DNA from: Denitrificimonas caeni
GTDB lineage: Bacteria; Pseudomonadota; Gammaproteobacteria; Pseudomonadales; Pseudomonadaceae
Assembly: GCF_905120345.1 (NCBI RefSeq)
Contig: NZ_CAJHOA010000009.1
Location: 1-64,000, forward strand
DNA: 64,000 bases
Direction: 5' to 3'
Part shown: piece by piece, positions 44,942 to 55,486 of the stretch
Position numbering within the stretch: the first letter of the stretch is position 1
How the letters are laid out: each line of letters begins with the position of its first letter
Made by a program: the position numbers and the translations under genes
Notes under the pieces: generated by a model
What the model saw: the letters and a program-made list of their open reading frames with translations, nothing else
What the model was told of the DNA's origin: nothing
The model's database searches: none

Positions 44942-46105
44942 TTACAGGTAGTAAGATTTCAACGGCGGAAAACCATTGAATTCAACCGCACTGTAGCTGG
45001 TGGTATAGGCACCTGTTGATAACCAATAGAGCCGATCTTCACTGGCTAAGTTCAACGGCAAACCGTATTTGTAGTTTTCATACATAATATCGGCGCTGTC
45101 ACAGGTTGGACCGGCAATCACCACATCTTCCAGCTCGCCCTGCTTTTCGGTCCAGATCGGGAACTTAATCGATTCATCCATGGTTTCAATCAAACCGGAG
45201 AATTTGCCGACATCGGTATACACCCAACGCTCAACTGCCGTGCGTGATTTACGCGAAACCAATACCACTTCACTGACCAAAATACCGGCATTAGCAATCA
45301 AGGAACGGCCTGGCTCAAGAATAATTTCGGGTAAATCATCACCGAAATCTTCTTTTAAGAAACGGGTAATTTCTTCAGCATAGGCTTGCAGTGTATTGGT
45401 GCGATTCAAATAGTTGGCTGGGAAACCGCCGCCCATATTGATCATTTGTAAATGAATGCCATCTTCTTCACGCAAGCGCTCATAAATGATTTTCACTTTA
45501 CCAATCGCCGCATCCCAAGATCCGATTTCACGCTGCTGTGAACCCACATGGAAGGAGACGCCGTAAGGCACTAGGCCTAACTCGCGCGCCAGCACCAATA
45601 AGTCCATCGCCATATCGGTTTGGCAACCAAACTTACGTGACAATGGCCAATCAGCCGAGCCTGAGCCTTCGGTCAGAATACGCACATAGACTTTAGAGCC
45701 CGGCGCAGCTTTAGCAATATTGCGCAAGTCAGCTTCTGAGTCGGTGGCATACATGCGTATGCCCTTCTCATAGAAGTAACGCACATCACGGGCTTTTTTA
45801 ATGGTGTTGCCAAAGCTGATTTGCTCAGGCTTCACGCCGCATGACAGCACCTTGTCTAATTCATAGATCGAGGCGATATCAAAGTTAGAGCCTTTTTCAT
45901 TCAGCAACTTAGTGATTTCTACCGCAGGGTTAGCTTTCACTGCATAGTAAATTTTTGCAAAAGGAAAGTTTTCTGCAATTTCATCGTAAGCGCGTGCGAT
46001 GGTCGCTGTATCAATCACCACAAATGGGGTTTCATGTTGATCAGCAAACGCCTTCATTTTTTTAAATGTTTCAGGCGCGAAGTAATCTTCCACTTTAATG
46101 GACAT
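44942..46105 (-). CDS. speC: Ornithine decarboxylase (alanine-racemase fold)
   Basis: This PLP enzyme converts ornithine to putrescine. The 387-residue fold-type III form has the PLP lysine in YYAVKANP (about residue 54), the glycine loop MGGGFPAN and the C-terminal CDSADIMYENY with the substrate Cys. It is the same length as P. aeruginosa SpeC (PA4519). It may also act on lysine; ornithine is the favoured call on context. AGAGGAG lies before the ATG. Confidence 0.92.
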   Translation of the reverse strand: MSIKVEDYFAPETFKKMKAFADQHETPFVVIDTATIARAYDEIAENFPFAKIYYAVKANPAVEITKLLNEKGSNFDIASIYELDKVLSCGVKPEQISFGNTIKKARDVRYFYEKGIRMYATDSEADLRNIAKAAPGSKVYVRILTEGSGSADWPLSRKFGCQTDMAMDLLVLARELGLVPYGVSFHVGSQQREIGSWDAAIGKVKIIYERLREEDGIHLQMINMGGGFPANYLNRTNTLQAYAEEITRFLKEDFGDDLPEIILEPGRSLIANAGILVSEVVLVSRKSRTAVERWVYTDVGKFSGLIETMDESIKFPIWTEKQGELEDVVIAGPTCDSADIMYENYKYGLPLNLASEDRLYWLSTGAYTTSYSAVEFNGFPPLKSYYL

Positions 46106-46486
46106 AGCTGGACTCCTCTCCGGGTCGTGGCAAAATCAAGAAAACAAGGGGTTAAACCTGAACGCTGAATCCGTTTCCCCACTTTGGTTCGCCTACTTCC
46201 CAAGGCATGTCGCCGATGATTTATAGCGTTAAGCGCTATCAACCTCTCGTCGTCAGTACTTGAGCCGGATGGATCGTTTCAGCATGAGCGTTCTAGGCGC
46301 GCACTTTAGGACGATGACTCGGGGATAGCAACATTAAAAAAACACATCTTAAGACTTTTTAGCTATAAGCATTTAAGATAGCCATAATAGCGGGTAATAA
46401 GAAATAGACAAGCGCAGCGTCCTTGCGCGCGAATACTGCTCGGATTGGCAATCACTACTCAACAGCATGCAGACTCTATCGGCCTA
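46106..46486. other. Noncoding region between speC and the Aer-like gene
   Basis: These 381 bases hold the speC promoter and leader (leftward). I see a small hairpin ATAGCG/CGCTAT at 46223-46239 and an A/T-rich stretch at about 46330-46390 that may contain the promoter. No gene or known riboswitch is apparent. Confidence 0.4.
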
Positions 46487-48040
46487 TTAAGATCGAAAGC
46501 GATTGACCAATTCATGCAACTGCTCAGAAACACGCTGTGAGCTGCGGATACTCTCAGCACTGTCTTCGGTGCGATGCAAACTACGATCAGCCAGCGCTGA
46601 GATCTCAGCGACTTGACGGTTGACATCTTGTGACACCATCGCCTGCTCTTCCACTGCAGTGGCCATTTGCTCAGACATCGCGGAGATCTTGCTGACAGCC
46701 TCAACAATGCCCAGCAGCATGCTTTCTGACTCCACCACTCGCTGTAAACCCATTTCAGCATCGGCAGCGCCTTCTTGAGCAACCAATACCGAGGTGGCCG
46801 CTTGTGCACTTAAGCTCTGCACAATATGACCAATATTTTTTGCTGAATCACGGGTGTTCGCCGCCAATAAACGTACTTCATCGGCAACCACAGAAAAACC
46901 ACGACCATGTTCGCCTGCCCGTGCTGCTTCAATCGCCGCATTCAGCGCCAGCAAGTTGGTTTGATCAGAAATGGTTTCGATTGATGCTGCAGCACGAGCA
47001 ATAGCATCGGTTTGATCCGCTAAGCGTTTCACTGACTGGCCAATATCTAATACCGTACCGCGCAGTTGCTCGATAGAAGTGCGAGTAATATGAGCAATCT
47101 CGACACCCTGATTAGCTAAATCACTGGAGTGATCAGCCTGTCCTGCGGTTTTTTGCACATTATCGGAGATTTCATGAATGGCCAAAGACATCTCATGCAT
47201 CGCTGTTGCTACCAACTCAGTTTGCTGGTTTTGATTAATCATCTCTTCACGAGCTTTTTCAGTCAGCGCTAAACCGCGTCGAGATTGCTCGGTGACCTGC
47301 CGTGAAGCATCTTCAATACGGGTCAAGACTGCATCCAAATGCGCGCGTAAGCTCATCACGCCGACCATAATATTACCAGTCATACCGTGCTGATTGGTGT
47401 AAGTGCTCGCGGCCAACGGGTGCATAAAGACACCTTCCAGCTCATTGCTGATCAACTGCAAATCATGCTTGTACTGCAAATACTGGATGCCACCGAAGGC
47501 TAATAAGGCCGCTATCAGCCACAGCGTACTGGCTAAAGGTGACACGCTATAGCCTAAGATTAATGCTGGAATAATAAAACCAACTGCTGCCATCAATTGC
47601 TTTAAATAACGTGGGACTTGCAACTGCAGACGCTTACGATTCATCCGTGCATAAAGCTTCTCGGCTCGCTCGACATCAACACGTGAGGGACAGGAGCGTA
47701 CTGACTCATAACCAACAACTTCTGCATGCTCAGTCACAGGGGTTACATAGGCACTGACCCAGTAATAATCGCCATTTTTACAGCGATTTTTCACCATGCC
47801 CATCCACGGCCGCCCCGCTTTAAGGTGTCGCCACATCACCTCAAACGCTTCTCTGGGCATATCTGGATGGCGAACAATATTGTGATGCTGACCTACCAAC
47901 TCGTCACGCGAAAAACCACTGATCTTTTCAAAACCATCATTGCAATGTGTAATAACACCTCGCAAGTCAGTACTAGAAATAAGTTTAATATCAGAGGGAA
48001 AGCGTTGTTCTTGATGGGTTATTGGTCGTTCATTTCGCAT
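46487..48040 (-). CDS. Aer-like PAS chemoreceptor (aerotaxis transducer)
   Basis: The 517-residue protein has a PAS domain (about 20-130) with the Aer-type segment [17 protein letters not shown] and a further [14 protein letters not shown], two hydrophobic segments (about 155-195) that anchor it to the membrane, and a C-terminal methyl-accepting signalling domain with the hairpin tip [23 protein letters not shown] in two parts and [15 protein letters not shown]. The PAS binds FAD in E. coli Aer, so this is likely an energy or redox sensor. The frame is open 8 codons before the ATG at 48040. It occupies the PA4520 position next to speC. Confidence 0.88.
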   Translation of the reverse strand: MRNERPITHQEQRFPSDIKLISSTDLRGVITHCNDGFEKISGFSRDELVGQHHNIVRHPDMPREAFEVMWRHLKAGRPWMGMVKNRCKNGDYYWVSAYVTPVTEHAEVVGYESVRSCPSRVDVERAEKLYARMNRKRLQLQVPRYLKQLMAAVGFIIPALILGYSVSPLASTLWLIAALLAFGGIQYLQYKHDLQLISNELEGVFMHPLAASTYTNQHGMTGNIMVGVMSLRAHLDAVLTRIEDASRQVTEQSRRGLALTEKAREEMINQNQQTELVATAMHEMSLAIHEISDNVQKTAGQADHSSDLANQGVEIAHITRTSIEQLRGTVLDIGQSVKRLADQTDAIARAAASIETISDQTNLLALNAAIEAARAGEHGRGFSVVADEVRLLAANTRDSAKNIGHIVQSLSAQAATSVLVAQEGAADAEMGLQRVVESESMLLGIVEAVSKISAMSEQMATAVEEQAMVSQDVNRQVAEISALADRSLHRTEDSAESIRSSQRVSEQLHELVNRFRS

Positions 48041-48646
48041 AGCAGTCACTTTGAATATACCCACGCATAATAATGTAGTAATGAATTAAGTTCGTCTGTC
48101 TTGCTCGGCCTAGCCATTGCAGATCATTCAAACGATGACAGCCTGCAACGGTGCGTGCTTATTGCACAAGACCAAAGCCCTATTCGACCGTAAGCTGTCA
48201 CTATAAAAAGTAAACGGACAGAACTGCTATCACGACTCAGCAGTCACTGTTGCCATACGCATATCAGAATTCTGAGCAGCTTTAATTAAGCGCTAATTAG
48301 TCGTTCAAGATAATACAAATGTCGGTCATCTGATTAGCAAATCAGACATATATAGATTAAAACAGGCTTACAAATTGGACACGCGTTTAGCACCTTAATA
48401 TGGCGAAACAGCGTCACTTGATTTATGACATAAATTATACGCTAAAAAAACTGCGCGGCAGTATGAAATAAAACACATTGGTGCAAAATATAGACATAGT
48501 ACAGCCCACTGCAAAAACCAATGGAGCTTAGCAATTTAGCAGTAAGCCTTAGTCCAGTAGTAGATAATCCAGCCCCAAGTCGGCTTATCAGTCAAACCAA
48601 CCCGTAGCAACAAAGATGAGTATTCATTGTCATCGAAGCAGTAATA
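48041..48646. other. Long noncoding region upstream of the Zur-controlled genes
   Basis: About 600 bases without a gene I can support. It is A/T-rich, with a hairpin TCTGATT/AATCAGA at 48329-48346. It must contain the promoter of the Aer-like gene. The rest is unexplained; a small RNA or a decayed gene is possible. Confidence 0.4.
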
Positions 48647-48666
48647 GTTATATTATAACGTAATAC
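48641..48666. promoter_or_regulatory. Zur operator upstream of folE2
   Basis: GTTATATTATAAC (48647-48659) is a perfect 13-bp palindrome and the core of the gammaproteobacterial Zur box, flanked on both sides by GTAATA. It is 28 bases before the folE2 ATG and would overlap the -10 region. This predicts zinc-repressed transcription of folE2 and the COG0523 gene. Confidence 0.85.
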
Positions 48667-48687
48667 TTCTTATTGTATGCGATAACC

Positions 48688-49614
48688 ATGACTCGTGCCC
48701 TTCCTGATATTTCCTTAGACACACAAGCCCATATCCACACAGCAATCAACTGGGTAGGTATGGATAACATTGATCTGCCACTGTGCTTTGCTGAGGAGCA
48801 TCTCAGTACTTTGGCCACGCAAGCCTGTTTTCAGGTTGATATGGGTAATGCAAAAAGCAAAGGCATCCATATGTCGCGCTTGTATCAGTTACTCGATGAG
48901 CTCGCAGCAGTGCAACCGCTAACGCCAGCCGCTCTGCTAGCGACCTTACAGAAAGCGATTGCTGGCCAACAAGAAGCGCAAGCTTCACAGGCACGTTTAA
49001 TCCTGCGCTTTAATTTATTACTTAAGCGTCCTGCGCTGCTAAGTACTGAGCTCGCGGGTTGGAAAAGCTACCCTGTGCAACTGCATGCGCAGTTATCACC
49101 AACAGGATTCCAGCTCTCGGCAGACGTCAAAATCGGCTATGCATCCACCTGCCCTTGCTCTGCGGCCCTAGCTCGCCAACTGTTAGCCGAGCACTTCAGC
49201 GCAGCCTTCGCCACGGCTGACAGCTGCAGCCCTGCAGACGTTGCGCACTGGTTACAACAGCATGGCAGTTTTGCCACTCCGCATAGTCAACGCAGCCAAG
49301 CCACGGTCAGCGTTACTGTGCCACAAGGCGCTGTACAGTTTGGCTTAGTATCGCTCATTGATTGTATCGAAGAGGCTCTAGCGACTCCGCTGCAAACAGC
49401 GGTGAAACGTATTGATGAGCAAGCCTTTGCTCGCCTTAACGGCCAGAATTTGATGTTTGTCGAAGATGCGGTACGTCGTATGCAGCAGGCCTTGGCTGGG
49501 CGTTACACACACTTTTCCGCCACGGCTCGTCACTTAGAGAGTCTGCATGCACATGATGCACTCGCGTCAATTAAGCAGACCAGCACCTGCGTATCTAACG
49601 CTTTCTCACTTTAA
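48688..49614 (+). CDS. folE2: GTP cyclohydrolase FolE2 (type IB)
   Basis: The zinc-independent GTP cyclohydrolase makes dihydroneopterin triphosphate for folate. The 308-residue protein contains the conserved active-site Cys segment YASTCPCSAALA (Cys155, Cys157). Type IB enzymes work with Mn or Fe and replace zinc-dependent FolE in zinc starvation. The ATG at 48688 was chosen over a TTG five codons upstream on family similarity; the ribosome site is weak. A Zur box lies upstream, and the COG0523 GTPase follows after 66 bases. Confidence 0.93.
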   Translation: MTRALPDISLDTQAHIHTAINWVGMDNIDLPLCFAEEHLSTLATQACFQVDMGNAKSKGIHMSRLYQLLDELAAVQPLTPAALLATLQKAIAGQQEAQASQARLILRFNLLLKRPALLSTELAGWKSYPVQLHAQLSPTGFQLSADVKIGYASTCPCSAALARQLLAEHFSAAFATADSCSPADVAHWLQQHGSFATPHSQRSQATVSVTVPQGAVQFGLVSLIDCIEEALATPLQTAVKRIDEQAFARLNGQNLMFVEDAVRRMQQALAGRYTHFSATARHLESLHAHDALASIKQTSTCVSNAFSL

Positions 49615-49680
49615 TCAACTTACTGCGCTGCTGTATCTAATCACAGCCGCGCAGCATGACTCAATGCAAGGAAAAACAAC

Positions 49681-50889
49681 ATGTCCACTCCGCTTCCCGT
49701 TACCGTGTTATCTGGTTTTTTAGGTGCAGGCAAAACCACCTTACTCAATCATATTTTAAAAAACCGCGAAGGCTTACGCGTCGCCGTCATCGTCAATGAT
49801 ATGAGTGAAATTAATATTGACGGTAACGCTGCGCAACAAGGGGTTGAGCTCAATCGCGCGGAAGAGCAACTGATTGAGATGAGCAATGGCTGCATCTGCT
49901 GCACCTTGCGTGAGGACTTGCTAAAAGAAGTGGCAACGCTGGCCCAGCAAAATCGCTTTGATTATTTGCTGATTGAATCCACTGGTATTTCCGAGCCATT
50001 ACCGGTGGCAGAAACCTTCACTTTTACCGATGAAAACGGCCACAGTTTATCCGACATGACTCGTCTTGATACCATGGTCACCGTGGTGGATGGGGTTAAC
50101 TTTTTAACCGATTATCAAGAGGCGCAGTGGATCGGCGAACGCGAAAACAATATTGCTGAAGAGGATGAGCGCGCCATCACTGACTTATTAGTTGAGCAGG
50201 TGGAATTTGCCGATGTCATTTTAGTCAGCAAAACCGATCTCATCAGCCAAGTGGCCTACCAAGAATTAGCAGCGATTTTGCGCTCGCTCAATACCCAAGC
50301 GAAAATCTTACCGATGCGTATGGGCGATATTCCTCTCGCCGAAGTATTGAATACCCATGCCTTTAAGTTCGATACAGCCGCACAAGCACCCGGCTGGCTA
50401 CAAGAAATGCGCGGCGAGCATATTCCCGAAAGTGAAGAGTACGGTATTGCTGCGCATGCATGGCAAGCGCGCCGTCCGTTACATGCCGAGCGCTTCCATC
50501 AGTTTCTAAATCAAGAATGGTGTAATGGGCGCTTATTACGCTCCAAAGGTTACTTTTGGCTGGCACCTTGCCCTGATCTGGTGGGCAGCTGGTCACAAGC
50601 CGGAGGCATGATGCGTTACAGCTATGCCGGTCAATGGTGGGCCAGTGTGCCACGTGCCGACTGGCCACAGGATGCCGAGAGTTTAAAATCGATCGAAGAG
50701 AAATGGCAGGACCAGGTCGGTGACTGCCGTCAAGAGCTGGTCTTTATTGGCCAGAACATTAACTTTAATCAGCTCGAAGCTGACTTAGCCGAGTGTTTAC
50801 TGACCGATGATGAGTTGGCACAAGGTCCTATCATTTGGCAACAATGGGCCGAACCGTTTAATTTAGCGGGCACATTAGAAGTGGCATAA
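49681..50889 (+). CDS. COG0523 zinc metallochaperone GTPase (ZigA/YciC type)
   Basis: The 402-residue protein has the G1 motif GFLGAGKTT (12-20), the signature metal-binding CICC (71-74, CXCC), Walker B LLIESTG, and the NKxD-like SKTD. The C-terminal CobW_C domain follows. Zur-regulated members such as ZigA and YciC are thought to deliver zinc to enzymes in zinc starvation. AAGGA precedes the ATG. Its position behind folE2 under a Zur box supports a zinc-allocation role. Confidence 0.9.
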   Translation: MSTPLPVTVLSGFLGAGKTTLLNHILKNREGLRVAVIVNDMSEINIDGNAAQQGVELNRAEEQLIEMSNGCICCTLREDLLKEVATLAQQNRFDYLLIESTGISEPLPVAETFTFTDENGHSLSDMTRLDTMVTVVDGVNFLTDYQEAQWIGERENNIAEEDERAITDLLVEQVEFADVILVSKTDLISQVAYQELAAILRSLNTQAKILPMRMGDIPLAEVLNTHAFKFDTAAQAPGWLQEMRGEHIPESEEYGIAAHAWQARRPLHAERFHQFLNQEWCNGRLLRSKGYFWLAPCPDLVGSWSQAGGMMRYSYAGQWWASVPRADWPQDAESLKSIEEKWQDQVGDCRQELVFIGQNINFNQLEADLAECLLTDDELAQGPIIWQQWAEPFNLAGTLEVA

Positions 50890-50890
50890 A

Positions 50891-50934
50891 GTGACAGCGG
50901 TTACATCACATATAGCGATGTAACCGCTGCTGTC
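50891..50934. terminator. Strong hairpin between COG0523 and ABC transporter genes
   Basis: A 12-bp perfect stem (50896-50907 with 50917-50928) has a 9-base loop and outer GACAG/CTGTC partial extension. It separates the rightward COG0523 gene from the convergent ABC transporter gene. No T tract follows. Confidence 0.7.
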
Positions 50935-50962
50935 TGCGATAAAAGAGTGCCCATCAGCCTGA

Positions 50963-52795
50963 TTATTCGCCGCCTAAAAAACCTCCCGACTGACGATTCC
51001 ATAAACGAGCATATAGACCATTTTTTGCCAATAACTCATGATGACTGCCCACTTCCACAATCTGCCCCTTATCCATCACCACCAAGCGGTCCATCGCAGC
51101 AATAGTGGATAAACGGTGGGCAATCGCGATAACAGTCTTACCCGCCATTAAGTCATACAGACTTTCTTGAATTGCCATTTCCACTTCAGAGTCCAAAGCG
51201 CTAGTGGCTTCATCGAGGAGCAAAATCGGCGCATCTTTGAGCATCACTCGGGCAATGGCAATGCGCTGGCGTTGGCCGCCGGACAGTTTAACCCCACGAT
51301 CACCGACATAAGCGTCCAAGCCGCTGCGCCCTTTGGCATCGGATAATGACGGAATAAACTCTGCCGCTTGTGCGCGCTCAATGGCTTGCTGCAATTCTTC
51401 TTCTGTAGCCTCAGGACGGCCATAGACAATATTTTCGCGTACAGAACGATGCAACAATGAGGTGTCTTGGGTGACCATACCGATGTGCTGACGTAAGGAT
51501 TGCTGACTGACTTTGGCAATGTCTTGACCATCAATCAAAATCTGCCCGCTGCTGACATCATAAAAACGCAGCAAAATATTCACTAGCGTAGATTTTCCGG
51601 CACCAGAGCGACCGACTAAACCGATTTTCTCGCCGGCTTTAATATGCAGATTAAAATCACTCATCAGCGGTGTGCCGTTACGGTAGGCAAAGTTCAGCTG
51701 TTTAAACTCGATGTCACCCTGGGTGACTTTAAGCTCAACGGCATCTGGCGCATCCAAGAGTTTTACCGGCGTACTTATAGTGTTCATACCATCTTGTACG
51801 GTGCCGAGATTTTCAAAGAGCATGGTGGCTTCCCACATAATCCAATGCGACAAACCAATCAAACGCAGCGCCATCGCAATTGCTGCCGCCACCGCTCCCA
51901 CACCAATTAAATCTTGCTGCCACAGATACAAACTCAAAGCTGCGGTAGCGCCGACCAAGAGCATATTCAAGCTGTGGTTGAGCAGTTCTAAATAGCTGAC
52001 CCAGCGCATTTGCGCATGCACCGTACCCATAAACTCTTGCATGGCTTGCTTGGCATAACGCGCTTCACGGCCACCATGGGAAAACAATTTGACTGTAGCG
52101 ATGTTGGAATAAGCATCGGTAATGCGCCCAGTCATCAACGAGCGCGCATCGGCTTGAGTACTGGCCAACTGCGCCATACGCGGGACAAACACGCGCAGCA
52201 CTACGCCAAAAATCACTAACCAAGCGACAAAAGGCAGCAGTAGCCAGGCATCAAAACTCAGTAAAATAACTGCAGTAGTAAGAAAATAAATCACCACATA
52301 GACCAGCATTTCCGCGCAGATCATGATGGTATCGCGCACCGCCAAGGCGGTTTGCATAACCTTGGCGGAAATTCGCCCAGCAAACTCATCTTGGTAAAAC
52401 TGCATACTTTGACTGAGTAACAACTGATGAAACTGCCAACGCAAACGCATCGGCAAGACACCTTGCAAGGTCTGAAAACGCACATTACTGGCAAGCAGTA
52501 CCCACAGTGGACTGAGGATAATCAGCGCCAACATAGCTAACAGCGGTGTGCTTTTTTCCGCCCAAAGCTGCGCTGGGCCATATTGATTCATCCAATCCAC
52601 AATCAAGCCCATCATTTGAAACAAGACTGCTTCAAAGACACCAAGGCCTGCGTTAAATAACACCAGCACTAACAGCCAAGGCCCAGCGCCACGTGCGCAG
52701 GCCCGAATAAAATGGCCAATCGTCACCTGTTTCACAACCAGCGGTTGTTCAGGATAAGGATCAATGCGCCGCTCAAACCAATCAAACCAAGCCAT
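50963..52795 (-). CDS. ABC transporter, fused permease/ATPase
   Basis: The 610-residue protein is a half-transporter that would dimerise in the inner membrane: six membrane helices (about 40-340) and a nucleotide-binding domain with Walker A GRSGAGKST, signature LSGGQRQRIA and Walker B ILLLDEATSALDS. It belongs to the large MsbA/McjD-like exporter class; substrate unknown. The start was placed at 52795 (AAGG upstream); the frame is open another 33 codons but those residues are not exporter-like. Convergent with the COG0523 gene and divergent from prfC. Confidence 0.85.
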   Translation of the reverse strand: MAWFDWFERRIDPYPEQPLVVKQVTIGHFIRACARGAGPWLLVLVLFNAGLGVFEAVLFQMMGLIVDWMNQYGPAQLWAEKSTPLLAMLALIILSPLWVLLASNVRFQTLQGVLPMRLRWQFHQLLLSQSMQFYQDEFAGRISAKVMQTALAVRDTIMICAEMLVYVVIYFLTTAVILLSFDAWLLLPFVAWLVIFGVVLRVFVPRMAQLASTQADARSLMTGRITDAYSNIATVKLFSHGGREARYAKQAMQEFMGTVHAQMRWVSYLELLNHSLNMLLVGATAALSLYLWQQDLIGVGAVAAAIAMALRLIGLSHWIMWEATMLFENLGTVQDGMNTISTPVKLLDAPDAVELKVTQGDIEFKQLNFAYRNGTPLMSDFNLHIKAGEKIGLVGRSGAGKSTLVNILLRFYDVSSGQILIDGQDIAKVSQQSLRQHIGMVTQDTSLLHRSVRENIVYGRPEATEEELQQAIERAQAAEFIPSLSDAKGRSGLDAYVGDRGVKLSGGQRQRIAIARVMLKDAPILLLDEATSALDSEVEMAIQESLYDLMAGKTVIAIAHRLSTIAAMDRLVVMDKGQIVEVGSHHELLAKNGLYARLWNRQSGGFLGGE

Positions 52796-53016
52796 ACATA
52801 ACCTTGTCAAAAAAAGTGATCCACACTGCTCATCACCTATCAAACCACACAGCGCAGCTAAGCCAACTAGTTTAACCCAATCAGCCATAAGCACTGCGTA
52901 TTTGCGTCTTTACAAGATTTAATCAGCGATTAAGCGCGCCTATTTCCAACTGAGTGGGTAACTCCGCTATAATTACCGGCTAATTTTTGATCTTTTGATT
53001 TTGAGGCACTATCAGC

Positions 53017-54600
53017 ATGAGCAAACAGGCTGCCGAAGTCGCGAAACGTCGTACGTTCGCTATTATTGCCCACCCGGACGCCGGTAAAACCACCATTACC
53101 GAACGCTTATTGCTGATGGGACAGGCCATTTCCGTTGCCGGTACGGTCAAATCACGTAAGTCTGACCGCCACGCCACCTCTGACTGGATGGCCATGGAGC
53201 AGCAACGGGGTATTTCCATTACCACCTCAGTGATGCAGTTTCCTTACCGCAAGCACATGATCAATCTGCTCGACACCCCGGGTCACGAAGACTTCTCGGA
53301 AGATACGTATCGTACACTCACCGCGGTCGACAGTGCTTTGATGATGATCGACGGCGGTAAAGGGGTTGAGCCACGCACTATCGCCTTGATGAATGTCTGT
53401 CGGATGCGTGATACGCCGATTATCAGCTTTATCAATAAAATGGACCGTGATATTCGTGACCCGATTGAGTTGCTCGATGAAATTGAAGCGGTACTCGGTA
53501 TTAAAGCAGCGCCCATCACTTGGCCGATTGGCTGTTACCGTGAATTTAAAGGCGTGTATCACCTCACCGATGATGTGATTTATGTCTACACCTCAGGTCA
53601 TGGCCATGAACGTACTGAAGCGAAACTGATTAAAGGTCTCGATAGCGATGAAGCGCGTGCGCATATCGGGGACCTATACGATAAATTTGTCGAAGACCTC
53701 GAACTGGTTCAAGGCGCTTGCCATGAGTTTGATCATGACCAGTTTCTTAAAGGCAAAATGACACCCGTATTCTTCGGTACTGCCTTGGGCAACTTTGGTG
53801 TGGACCATGTTCTTGATGCCTTTGTTGATTGGGCACCACCGCCACAGCCACGTACGGCGCTGGAGCGTGAAGTACGCCCAGAGGACGAAAAGTTCAGCGG
53901 CTTTGTCTTTAAAATTCAAGCCAATATGGACCCGCGCCACCGTGACCGCATTGCCTTTATGCGCGTGTGCTCAGGTAAATATGAGCAAGGTATGAAAATG
54001 CGTCATGTGCGCATCAATAAAGAGATTCGTATTGCCGATGCGCTGACCTTCTTCTCCAGTGAGCGTGAACGTTTAGAAGAAGCTTATGCCGGCGATATTA
54101 TTGGTCTACACAACCACGGCACCATTCAAATTGGCGATACCTTTACCGAAGATGAAGATTTGTCCTTTACCGGTGTTCCACACTTTGCGCCAGAATTGTT
54201 CCGCCGTGTCCGTCTAGCCGACCCATTGCGTGCTAAGCAACTGCGCCAAGGTCTGCAAGAGCTGGCTGAAGAAGGGGCAACGCAAGTATTTTTCCCGCAG
54301 CGCAACAACGATATTATTCTCGGTGCCATTGGTGTGTTGCAGTTCGATGTGGTGTTTAGTCGCCTGAAAGAAGAATACAAAGTGGCCTTTATCTACGAAA
54401 ATATTAACGTCTGGTCAGCGCGCTGGATTGAGTGTGACGATAAGAAAAAGCTGCAAGAGTTTAAAGATAAAGCCCATGAAAACTTATCCATTGATGGCGG
54501 TGGTCATCTCACCTATCTTGCCCCAACTCGGGTCAACTTAAGTTTGATGGAAGAACGCTGGCCGGATATTAAGTTCTTATCAGCACGCGAATCGCACTAA
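53017..54600 (+). CDS. prfC: Peptide chain release factor 3
   Basis: RF3 is a translational GTPase that recycles RF1 and RF2 after termination. The 527-residue protein has G1 AHPDAGKTT, the switch segment around [28 protein letters not shown] and NKMD. The ATG is preceded by GAGG. A rho-independent terminator follows. Confidence 0.97.
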   Translation: MSKQAAEVAKRRTFAIIAHPDAGKTTITERLLLMGQAISVAGTVKSRKSDRHATSDWMAMEQQRGISITTSVMQFPYRKHMINLLDTPGHEDFSEDTYRTLTAVDSALMMIDGGKGVEPRTIALMNVCRMRDTPIISFINKMDRDIRDPIELLDEIEAVLGIKAAPITWPIGCYREFKGVYHLTDDVIYVYTSGHGHERTEAKLIKGLDSDEARAHIGDLYDKFVEDLELVQGACHEFDHDQFLKGKMTPVFFGTALGNFGVDHVLDAFVDWAPPPQPRTALEREVRPEDEKFSGFVFKIQANMDPRHRDRIAFMRVCSGKYEQGMKMRHVRINKEIRIADALTFFSSERERLEEAYAGDIIGLHNHGTIQIGDTFTEDEDLSFTGVPHFAPELFRRVRLADPLRAKQLRQGLQELAEEGATQVFFPQRNNDIILGAIGVLQFDVVFSRLKEEYKVAFIYENINVWSARWIECDDKKKLQEFKDKAHENLSIDGGGHLTYLAPTRVNLSLMEERWPDIKFLSARESH

Positions 54601-54645
54601 GCTCAATCAGCAACACTGGACTTACTCAACTGTGAGTCCCACTCT

Positions 54646-54674
54646 AAAAGCGCAGGTTTAGCCTGCGCTTTTTT
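54646..54674 (+). terminator. Rho-independent terminator after prfC
   Basis: The stem AGCGCAGG/CCTGCGCT has a TTTAG loop region, is preceded by A residues and is followed by six T residues, 45 bases after the prfC stop and just before tatD. Confidence 0.92.
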
Positions 54675-54688
54675 GTTGGAGCGTCTTC

Positions 54689-55486
54689 ATGTTATTGATT
54701 GATAGCCACTGCCATCTGGATTTCCCCGCTTTTGATCACGACCGTGAAGCGGTGATTGCTCGCAGCCAAGCGCTGGGTGTGGAGAAAATGATTGTGATCG
54801 GTGTCACCCGTCAGCATTGGCCGCGCTTATGCAATACCGTAGAGAACACCGCAGGTTTATATGCTGCCTTCGGTCTACACCCCTACTTTCTCGCTGAGCA
54901 TCAAGATAAGGATATTCAGGCGCTAGTTGAGCAGTTGAGCCGCTATCAAGATCATCCCAAACTGTGTGCGGTCGGTGAAATTGGTCTCGATTTCTTCTTA
55001 AAAGAGCTCGATCCGCAGCAGCAAATTCGTTTATTTGAGCAGCAACTGACAATCGCAGCGGAGTTTAACTTACCGGTGATTATCCACTCGCGGCGCGCCA
55101 ACGCACAGGTCACTGTCAGCTTAAAACAAGCCAAGCTGCCGCGCGCGGGCATTATTCATGCATTTTCTGGCAGTTATGAAGAAGCCTTGGAATATATCAA
55201 GCTGGGCTTTTTACTGGGCTTTGGTGGTGCTGCGACGTGGTCACGCGCCACCCGTTTACAAGCCGTACTCAAGCGCCTGCCCATCGACAGTATTGCCTTA
55301 GAAACAGACAGTCCTGATATGCCACCGCAGTGGTTAGCAGGGCAACGCAACAGTCCTGAGCAACTCCCGCAGATTTGCCAGCAATTGGCGCAAATCTGCG
55401 GGATGTCCAGTTCAGCGTTTGCCGCACAGACGACAAAAAACGTGCAGCGCTTGTTTGGCTGGAACAGCTCAGCCTTGACCGGCTAA
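54689..55486 (+). CDS. TatD family metal-dependent hydrolase (YjjV-like)
   Basis: The 265-residue TIM-barrel protein begins [14 protein letters not shown], with the metal-binding HxH, and has GEIGLDF, IHSRRA, HAFSG and the catalytic [10 protein letters not shown]. TatD-type proteins are metal-dependent DNases; this one fits the YjjV-like branch, whose substrate is not settled. The ATG is preceded by GGAG and follows the prfC terminator closely. Its stop codon overlaps the stop of the convergent chemoreceptor gene by three bases (CTAA). Confidence 0.88.
   Translation: MLLIDSHCHLDFPAFDHDREAVIARSQALGVEKMIVIGVTRQHWPRLCNTVENTAGLYAAFGLHPYFLAEHQDKDIQALVEQLSRYQDHPKLCAVGEIGLDFFLKELDPQQQIRLFEQQLTIAAEFNLPVIIHSRRANAQVTVSLKQAKLPRAGIIHAFSGSYEEALEYIKLGFLLGFGGAATWSRATRLQAVLKRLPIDSIALETDSPDMPPQWLAGQRNSPEQLPQICQQLAQICGMSSSAFAAQTTKNVQRLFGWNSSALTG

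Noticed and set aside
46106-46486. Possible polyamine-responsive riboswitch upstream of speC
   Set aside because: Only one small hairpin is visible and no known aptamer pattern can be recognised.
52980-53016. TTGATCTTTTGAT considered as an Anr/FNR box upstream of prfC
   Set aside because: The second half-site should read ATCAA; it is a direct repeat, not a dyad.
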